A DNA stretch of 64,000 bases from Caprimulgus europaeus. Its lineage: Eukaryota > Chordata > Aves > Caprimulgiformes > Caprimulgidae. Each line of letters begins with the position of its first letter. Positions within the stretch are counted from its first letter, which is position 1. This document shows positions 56,001 to 64,000 of this stretch, piece by piece. The notes below the pieces were generated by a model that worked only from the letters and a program-made list of their open reading frames with translations, had not been told where the DNA came from and did no database searches. The DNA lies in NCBI GenBank assembly GCA_907165065.1, contig OU015523.1, forward strand, positions 117,578,246 through 117,642,245. The letters run 5' to 3'. The position numbers were made by a program, and so were the translations under genes.

Positions 56001-57163
56001 AATTGTAGTTACAAGCAAAGGACAGGTTCCTAGGTACTAAGGAACATGGGCCTTGTAAGTTTTTGCTTTTCACAGCCTGGAGATCCTTTATCCTCATCAG
56101 AAATTTGGTGGGGGGAGGAATGAAATGTAGAAGAGCAGGGCTTGCAACTTTCTGAGACACTAAAAGAGGGAAGGAAGGAGAAATCTTTGTTCTTTGATCC
56201 TATTAATAGAAAGAGTCACTCTTATCTTAGGAAATGCTTCTGCTAGCCCTAAAACTTTTGAGACTGTGATTGGGAGATCTTTTTGCTTTAGAGTGAAGAT
56301 ACAAAGTCCTCTGCGAAGAAAAGTGCATAGTAGTATTGTGATCTTTTTTCCTTTTTCTTTTTTATTTCAGTGCAAAATATACTTAATTAGTATCATGGGG
56401 GTTCTTATGCAGCACAGGGCTGAACATGTGCAATGAAATTTAAAAGGTATTTTTTAAGCTGGGGAATCTCTTTTAATTGTGATGATATCTCTGTAAACAG
56501 ACTTTATATTTTTTCACAAAGATAAAACAGAGAGGGAACTTATCTCTGGGAATGGATTCAGGGTTTTATTCCTTCTGTAATAGTGAGGAATAGTTTATTA
56601 CAGTACCATAAACCCACAGCCTCTTCAGACACTGGGTAATTCGTGAGCATACTGCTATTTGAAAATATAAAGCTGTCAGCTGCTCTGGAAAAGCTTTGGG
56701 CATCCCCTGAGAGCAGGACTGGAACAGGTTGGTGCATCACTGTCGGAAAAAACTTGCTAAGTTCACTCTCCTTTTCTGGAGGCATAAATATCCGCAAGGA
56801 CTGGTTGCAGAACAATGTGAAACATGTTGGGATGGAGCTGAACATGGAGAATGAAAGCTAACAGGATGCAGATGGTGTGAAAATTAAGTCTGACAGAATA
56901 ATGGTCTATGTCTCTGATGAAAAATGAGCAACTGAAACATCAGTCAGTCTACAGAATTGTCTTGTCAACAGATCTGGCTCTGCTGAGGGTTTTTTTTTAA
57001 TGGTGTTACAGAGTCTGAGCAATAGGAGAGAAAGTTACCTGCCATTTCTGGGCACTTTAAACCCAAACCAAATAGAAAGTAGAAGAAAGGTGTAAATCCC
57101 ACAGACTTGTCCCTAACCACAGAATTGTCTGAGCAGGTCAGTAGGGGATATAGGTGGGAGATA
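53005..57163. other. Unrecognised intronic sequence
   Basis: No exon or transposon is recognised. ORFs of up to 136 codons around 55668-56160 overlap on both strands and carry no motif. Confidence 0.6.
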
Positions 57164-57381
57164 GTCATAGAATGGTTTGGGTTGGAAGGGACCTTTAAAG
57201 GTCACCGAGTCCAACCCCCCTGCAGTGAGTAGGGACATCTTCAACTTGACCAGGTTGCTCAGAGCCTCATCCAGCCTGGCCTTGAATGTTTCCAGGGTTG
57301 GGGCTTCTACCACCTCTCTGGGCAACCTGTGCCAGGGTTTCACCATCCTCACCATAAAAAATTTCTTCCTTATATCTAGTT
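57164..57381 (-). mobile_element. CR1 LINE 3' fragment (group A-like)
   Basis: The minus strand encodes VKPWHRLPREVVEAPTLETF and [14 protein letters not shown], then the 3' UTR with the GCAGTGAGTAGGGACATCTT variant block shared with the copy at 4978. The tail complement is TCATAGAATGGTTTGGG. Confidence 0.95.
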
Positions 57382-59603
57382 CTAGTTATGAGGCTGGGTT
57401 ATGGAACAGGGAAGAGAAGACCATCGCTGGAGTAGGTGAGGAGGAAGCAGTTAGCACAGAAGGAGCCCAAAGTTGCTGAGAACAGTCCAGCCTGTCTGGA
57501 AACCTCTGCTGAGAGATGACAGAGTAGTTCAAGTGTTCCCACTGTTCCCTCTGGGCTGACTCCACTTTTTCCAGGCAAGTCTTTTCAGCATGCTGTACTC
57601 CTACTCCTTGTTCCTTCTTGTTCCCCCTTCAGTTAAGTGGTTCTCAAAATGGGGAGAGGAACACAGGTTGACTTCTGGGCATGTGGAGAGAAGAGCTGGT
57701 GTATCAGATGTGATCTGAGGTACCATGAAGACTGAGGGAATAGGATGGACACTACTGGGGCTGTGAGCTTGTACTAGTGTTACTAAATTGGGATGGGAGT
57801 GAAAAAGGATTTAGATCCCTTTTTTCATTAGAAAAACAGTCAGTGCTTCTCCTTCCATATCTCCAGTCTTTTCTCTCTCTCTCTCTTACTCTTACTGAGC
57901 AAAATGTACGTGCAATGGCTCTAACACTCAAGGAAATCTTCCATGGGCATGAGATAAAATCTGAGGCCCACTGAAGTTAACAGCAAAGTCTCACATTAAT
58001 TTATGAAAGTCAGGCCTTCTCCTGCTGTCAGAGGTGGTTTAGATTTAATTCTGTTGAAATTCTCTGATTTACCAGGAGAAGTTCAAAGGAAGAGGTGGAG
58101 TTGGCCAAAAGAAAGAGATTGACCTGGTGAAGGAAATTCAAGAGGATATGTTTGCATTTAACCCAGCATAAATCTATGCTGCTGCCACAAGGAACAACCC
58201 CACCTTAAACAAAAAAAGCCAAAGACAGGGAGGAGGGAGAAGAATTATTTAGAATCATGAATACCAGGATGTAAATTAGAGGGGAAAGAACCTTGGCCAT
58301 CCTGAAAAGCTTGGACAGCAATATCCATTGGGCTGTGGGACAGCCTCCCATGGACCATACGTCATGATCTGGGGACAATTTCTTATGAGGAGTAACCCTC
58401 TTTTCTAACTGTTTAGTTTATGGAATATTTATATTCTTAAATTATACATTTTTATTATATAATTTATATTGACTTTTATCTGCCACTTCAAGGTAACTGT
58501 GAGATGCTGTCTCACGTTGCTGTATGACATCTGTGTCAGAGCTCGCAAGCTGGCACCCTTAGGTGGATTCACTAAGAATATGCCAGGTTAGATTTAATTT
58601 ATCTAAAAGCTGATTGCTCTGGTATTGTCAAAATAATATTTCTTTTCTTTGTCAAACACTGTCCTAATGCTGTGTTTATTCTTGAGGCTCCCTGCAGTGC
58701 ACTTTAAAAGTGAAGGTGTGAGTCTTGGAAGAATTTGCACAGTGCAGGAAGGAAATATAATTAGGGCAGGGCTTAATTTAACCTTCCAGGGATTTTTGAT
58801 CCCATCTTAACCTCTGTACTATCGAGTAAAACAGAATACATTATATACTCAGCAGTGAAAACAGATAAGGGCTCTTTGGTCAACAACACTGAGCAACAGC
58901 ACTGATTGCCCATCTCAACACGTTTCTCTTTGCAACCCTGCAATCTTCCACTTACTGAGATACTGCCAGGACCCAACATGCAGGCAGGTTTAGGACTGAG
59001 CCTCCTAAAAGGCAGAGAAAAATCAGGGCTGAGTTGGATTTTCTTACACTTAAAGTTGTTTCTGAACAGAGGGCTTCAAGCCTCTTGAGCATGATAAGCT
59101 TAAATATACTAAGTTTGGGAAATGCCCACACTTGCTGGTTGGTGGGATCCCTGGGTGGTGGGATCTTAATGTCTCATCTCAAAACCTGATCTTAACCCAT
59201 ATGCATCTGTAAATTTACGTGTGGGTGGCAGAGTAGGTATGAACAGCCTGGTTCCTCCCTGTCCCTCCTGCACATCAGCAGAACGGGAGCTCTGGGTGCT
59301 GAGGGCAAGCAAGAGTCAGACCCCGTGCTGCAGACCTGCTTAGCTCTTACCCAGCCCTTAGCTCCAGGGGGTCAACCCTTACTCCTCAGATGTCCTCTTA
59401 AACACCACTATTGATACACCACTGCTGAAAAGAACACTGGAAAAAATCAAATTTTCAAATACAAGAAGGATTTATGGCCTGAATTATGCTAGGACATGAA
59501 AGTTCTCTGGTTAAACCAGAGAATCCAGTCCTAATAATCCAGTAGGGACAAGCTGCTCATGACAAGCCAAGAGCACCATGGATCTGTTTGTCTCCTCATT
59601 TCA
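57382..59603. other. Unrecognised intronic sequence
   Basis: No gene is supported. A short exon-like frame at 58076-58171 is discussed under rejected items. Confidence 0.6.
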
Positions 59604-59970
59604 AAGAATCACAGAATTGCCTGGATTGGAAAAGCCCTTTAAGATCATCAAGTCCCATCATTAACCTCACACTGACAAGTTCCCAACTAACCCATGTCCC
59701 TCAGCACTGCGTCTACACGACTCTTCAAACCCTCCAGGGATGGGGACTTCACCACTGCCCTGGGCAACCCCTTCCAATGCCTAAGAACCCTTTCAGGAGA
59801 TAAATTCTTCCTCACATCCAATCTCAACTGCCCTTGGCACAACTTGAGGCCATTTCCTCTTGTCCTGTCACTTGTTCCTTGGTTGAACAGACCCACCCCC
59901 ACCTCTCTACACCCTCCTTTCAGGGAGTTGGAGACAGCGAGAAGGTCTCCCCTCAGCCTCCTTTTCTCCA
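59604..59970 (-). mobile_element. CR1 LINE 3' fragment (group B)
   Basis: The minus strand encodes the group B ORF2 C-terminus ([20 protein letters not shown], then [20 protein letters not shown] and the [14 protein letters not shown] block). The 3' UTR follows, with tail complement AAGAATCACAGAATTGCC at the left edge. The frame is open from about 59970 down to the stop near 59687. Confidence 0.95.
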
Positions 59971-61005
59971 AGAAAAGGGACCTGATGCCAACTCTCTGCA
60001 TTCTCACATAATGACCAATAACAGTAGTTACTGAGCTGGTCTTTCCCCATCAACTCCTCCCTGAAGAGGAAGAAAGGACTATTTATTCTTTAGGCTGTTT
60101 CCTGACTAGCAGAACCAATGAATCCAGGATTCCTCCTGAGTTTTGTCCACTGTCCCCTGATAGGTCCCCTTTGCAATACCTTCTGTTCCCTTCCACATCT
60201 CTTTCATCCCTTCTCCATATCCACCTGTGCTCCACTATAGCCACCCAGGCCAGCTCCTGCTTCTCCCATTACCTCACCTCTTCTTTAGGGAGCAGCGGGC
60301 ACAGCTTTGGGTGCTCTGCTTGCTGTCCCCTCTGGTTTCCTATCTGTGCACTTCTGATCCTGCCCCATAACCATTCCATTTTTTCATTTGGTTTCCTCTG
60401 TAGCTGGCTTTTTCCTCCTTTTCTCTGCCTTCTTAGTCCTGCAGCCCAGGAAAGCTCTGAGGTTTTGCTAGGGCTGGACTAGTGAGGGCTCAGTAGGATC
60501 TAGGTGTGAAGTAGCACATGTTGTGCCTAACTGCAAGCTATCTTTTTGGCCAGCTGTCAGAATAAATGTCAGAGGAAGGTCCATGTTTCCCTCTCCACAG
60601 TGGTGGGGACATGAAACCCATTATCTTTTCCCTTTATCTCAACAGTGATTTCCATAAAGGGGTGTAGGAACAAAAATCTTTGAGACCTTTGCCTTTCTGA
60701 TAAATTTACTTGAAATGAGCTAGGAGGTAAGAGAGGAGACAGAGTGATTATATCAACTACCTATTCCTGGAAAAAAAAACTGCTAAAAGTAGTGCTGGGT
60801 GTTGATAACTTGGCAGACAAGGAGATGGATCTGAAAGCTTTGCTTTAGGCTCTTATCTGAACGTTCCTGCTGTGGTAGGGGTTGGACTAAACCAAAGAGC
60901 TGGGAGGGCTGCAGCTCCCTCTGTGCATTGCTGTCTGCATTTCAGGGCAATCACTTGTATGTGCTCATAGAAATCTCTCCATTGCTGATCTTTGGCAGTT
61001 TCATG
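59971..61005. other. Unrecognised intronic sequence
   Basis: No gene or transposon is recognised. Confidence 0.6.
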
Positions 61006-61122
61006 GCATCACAGAATGGTTTGGGTTGGAAGGGACCTTAAAGATCATCCACTTCCAACCCCCCCGCCATCAGCAGGGACACCTTCCACTGGACCAGGTT
61101 TCTCAAAGCCTCATCCAACCTT
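61006..61122 (-). mobile_element. CR1 LINE 3' end (group A)
   Basis: A very short copy: tail complement CATCACAGAATGGTTTGGG, then the GGAAGGGACCTTAAAGATCA and CCATCAGCAGGGACACCTTC blocks. It is truncated right after TCATCCAACC. Confidence 0.93.
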
Positions 61123-63200
61123 GCTCTTTCCTAGAGCTTAGCTGCTTGCCATCCCTTAGGATCATGGAGATTTCCCTATCTGGGCTTGGGGGGTTGGTAT
61201 GGATAGTGAATCTTTAATTAGTGTACCTTGGAGCCTGCATCTTCTGGATCCTACACTGAATTTTGGTTTTCCTGCCTAAAATATATGATGACAACTTTAT
61301 AATATTAATGCAATCATTCACCTTGCTGATTATTTGAAATAAATTAAATTTCTTAGTAGATTTTCTTAGTTAAATTATAGACGATTGCCTTATAAATCTC
61401 TGTATAGATTTCATTAATAGTTGATTATGATTGGTTTCTATTATTTTTTTCATTAAGATCTCAGGGTACTATTCAGCATCCTACAATTTACAGAGAAAAT
61501 TATCTAAAACAACAAAAAATTCTTGGCTTTTATTATAAACAAATCTGTAAAAATAGCTGATGCATCACCATTGAGATTTTGTCCAATCTGATGATTAATT
61601 GTACTGTATTTAGACAAATCAGTGCATGCTAACACATACTTTCTCCCCAAAGCCTGTGGCCCACAGGCATTTATAATCTCAAGCTCCCTAAAAGAGCCAA
61701 GCCATTTCAAAGTTTATTTTGTTATTCTGAAGACTCTTGTCCTGTTCTGGCAGAGGCCTGAACCAAAAAAAAAGAAAATCAACAATAGGGGTGCAGCTGG
61801 TGGAAATGTCTCTTGAGGCTCATATTGCTCAACCTGTCAACTTTGTGTATGAGTCTTGAAAGTCTAAATAAATAAAACCAAATGTGGGGCTTTACTGTAA
61901 CCACATTTTACTGCATCTAGCACAGACTGGCCTTGAATCCAGTGTGTCCTCCAGCCTGTTCTTCTAGCAAAGCAGTGACAGTTTTCTGTGGTTAGCATGC
62001 AACAAAAGCCATCAGCTGATCCCTCCCTCGTGTGTGTCCCCTTTGCAGCCCTGGACAGCCAAAATACCAACCAGCCATCCGGGGTTGGGCCATGACTCAA
62101 CCAGACTCAACAGATCACAGAGCAGCATGCAGCAGCAGTCAGCATCCTTCCTTCCACAGTGACAAGCCAACTTGTCTTCTTCTTAACTGAGTGTGAAGGT
62201 AGTTTTGCCAGGTGAACCTCAGTGTTACTCTGAGACAGTCTTGCTCAAAGCTTTCCAAGAGCATCATGGCTTTCTGTAAGGGAATGGCTGTGATCACTGC
62301 AGAAGGTCTGACAGAACCCTTTCCTGGTTAACCTCATAGCTCAATGTAGGTTCTGACCACTGTCTCACAACTTTTTCATCATTGTTGAACAGCAACCTCA
62401 TGCAGGCTCAGATGGTGGCAAAAATCTGACTCATCTCTTTTGTTTGTTGCTTTTTAAGGCAATTTTGTTTGTTGCTTTTTTAAGCAGTGGCTTCCCATGG
62501 ACCTCCCACCCATTCTGAGGGAGATCCAGACCCTACTAATTCAAAACTAATTCAAAGATTTTTATGTGGGCAGGATTTAATCACCTTCAGGTTGTGAGTG
62601 GAGATGCTTATAGCCTTTGTGCTGAGCATTTTTGTTCTGAGAATGATCCTTTCCTATCCAGATGAAAACATTGAATCATGATGCCTGCCTGTCTGATATA
62701 AGTATGGTGAATATGTTCGTTTTGTTAATGCTAACCCACCCAGCAGTCTTTATCCTCTCCTCCTTGCTTGTGAAACGAATTCCCCTCATAGCACCCAGAC
62801 TAAAAGTTAGCAAGTGGAAAGAAAATTAAACCAAAACCTGAGTTTTGTTGCCACATTCGTGGCTTAGTCTTGTAACTCATTGCACGCAGATACAGCAGCA
62901 CGCGTATGAGGAGACAAACTGCTTGCAAGAACCCACCCTTTGTTATGTTGGATGTCAAGCAGTGTGTCAGGATCTGGAGAATCAGGGACCTTAGCTACTA
63001 TGTTAACCTGCTTACCTCCATCAGTCCCTCTTCTCAGGAACAAGTAATTATGTAAGACAAAAACTCTTTAAAGAAGACATCTCTGGTGTTCCTTTTCTGA
63101 GATCCAGTAAACAAGACTGATGGACTGATTGCTGTGCAGAAAGCACATGGAACTTGCAGTTGAGTATTTTCTGTTCTTCATGCTACATACCAAACCTTGA
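61123..63200. other. Unrecognised sequence
   Basis: No gene is supported. A tandem duplication at about 62437-62486 is listed separately. Confidence 0.6.
62437..62486. repeat. Tandem duplication, unit about 25 bp
   Basis: TTTTGTTTGTTGCTTTTTAA occurs twice in a row, separated by GGCAA, with one T difference. Confidence 0.85.
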
Positions 63201-64000
63201 TGTATTGGGTTTGTGTGACAATGTTTTGGTAACGAGCAGGCTACAGGAGTGGCTTCTGTGAGAAACTTCCCCCATGTCCAACACAGCCAATGACAGCTGG
63301 CTCCAAGAGAGACCCACTGCTGGCCAAGGCTGAGCCCACCAGTGATGGTGGGAGCACCTCTGTGATAACGTATTTAAGAATAGGAAAAAAAATTCTGCAG
63401 TGGCAATTGCAGCTGGAGAGAGGAGTGAGAAGATGTAAGAGAAAACAACTCTGCAGACACCAAGGTCAGTGAAGAAGAAGGGGCAGGAGGTGCTCCAGGC
63501 GCCAGAGCAGAGATTCCCCTGCAGCCTGCGGTGCAGCCCATGGTGAAGCAGGCTGTCCCCCTGCGGTCCATGGAGGTCCATGGTGGAGCAGATGTCCACC
63601 TGTAGCCCATGGAGGACCCCACGCTGGAGTGGGTGAATGCCTGAAGGAGGCTGTGACCCCATGGGAAGCCCAGGCTGGAGCAGGTTTGCTGGCAGGAATT
63701 GTGACCCCGTGGGGGACCCGCACTGGAGCAGTCCCTTCCTGAAGGACTGCACACCATGGAAAGGACCCAGGCTGGAGGAGTTTGTGAAGAACTGCAGCCT
63801 GTGCAAAGGATTCATGTTAAAGTTCATGGAGGACTGTCTCCTGTGAGAGAGACCCCACGCTGGAGCAGACGAGGAGTGCAAGGAGTCCTCCCCCTGAGGA
63901 GGAAGGAGCAGCAGAGACGTGTGATGAACTGACCCCAACCCCCATTCCCATCCCCCTGTGCTGCTGTGCGGGAGGATGTAAAGAAAATTGGGAGTGAAGT
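63201..64000 (+). mobile_element. LTR of an avian endogenous retrovirus-like element, cut by the window end
   Basis: The element starts with the LTR terminus TGTATTGGGTTTGTG. It contains a TATA-like site TATTTAAGAA at 63371-63380, then the tandem-unit region (about 63590-63870), and runs off the window end. It matches the minus-strand LTR at 24557-25541 over most of its length, with roughly 10% difference by eye in the best-aligned 200 bp. Whether it is a solo LTR or the 5' LTR of a longer provirus cannot be told from this window. The 251-codon minus-strand ORF at 63183-63938 is antisense to the LTR and low in complexity. Confidence 0.87.
63371..63380 (+). promoter_or_regulatory. TATA-like box in the LTR
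   Basis: TATTTAAGAA lies about 170 bp into the LTR, in the U3 position expected for a retroviral-type promoter. The other LTR copy has a degenerate equivalent near 25500 on the minus strand. Function is inferred from position only. Confidence 0.5.

Noticed and set aside
58076-58171. Exon-like frame after a plausible CAG acceptor, 31 codons ending in TAA (starts EKFKGRGG)
   Set aside because: It does not resemble malic enzyme. In the phase required after the ME3 exon at 50543-50692 it hits a stop within about 20 codons. Probably chance.

Overview
The window is vertebrate nuclear DNA, almost certainly from a bird. It is AT-rich and gene-poor. It carries about twenty 5'-truncated CR1 retrotransposon copies with ATTCTRTG-type 3' tails, and LTR fragments of types I recognise from many neoavian genomes. 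I see no Alu, L1 or bacterial-type gene organisation. One CR1 group (called group B here) has seven copies that look only a few to about 10% diverged from each other. That suggests a lineage with fairly recent CR1 activity. Woodpeckers and hornbills are known for such CR1 expansions, but this assignment is an inference.

The only host gene I can support is ME3, mitochondrial NADP-dependent malic enzyme, on the + strand. Two consecutive internal coding exons lie at 48538-48671 and 50543-50692. Their splice sites and phases fit, and joined they encode the conserved N-terminal part of the enzyme, including the active-site tyrosine in [10 protein letters not shown]. The preceding exon (mitochondrial targeting peptide) and the following exon (expected to begin G-L-F-I) were not found. 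So 1-48537 is read as upstream intron (or intron plus 5' flank), and 50693-64000 as the start of a downstream intron longer than 13 kb.

Layout. 1-8 kb is mostly unique sequence with three CR1 fragments. About 8.06-9.79 kb holds a very old CR1 ORF2 copy interrupted by a younger group B copy in the opposite orientation. 9.8-24.5 kb is mostly unrecognised sequence with two CR1 copies. 24557-25541 is an incomplete avian retroviral-type LTR on the minus strand. 26-42 kb holds further CR1 copies. 42205-42446 is the 3' part of a second LTR type. 46765-48150 is the longest young CR1, with a decayed reverse transcriptase region, lying just upstream of the first ME3 exon. 50152-50494 is a CR1 ending 48 bp before the second ME3 exon. 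52-61 kb has five more CR1 copies. At 63201 a second copy of the first LTR type begins on the plus strand and runs off the window end.

Nearly all open reading frames outside the two exons are chance frames or decayed transposon frames. I found no undescribed biological system. The most useful observations are the placement of CR1 copies around the ME3 exons, the nested CR1 insertion, the inverted LTR pair, and the tandem substructure inside that LTR.
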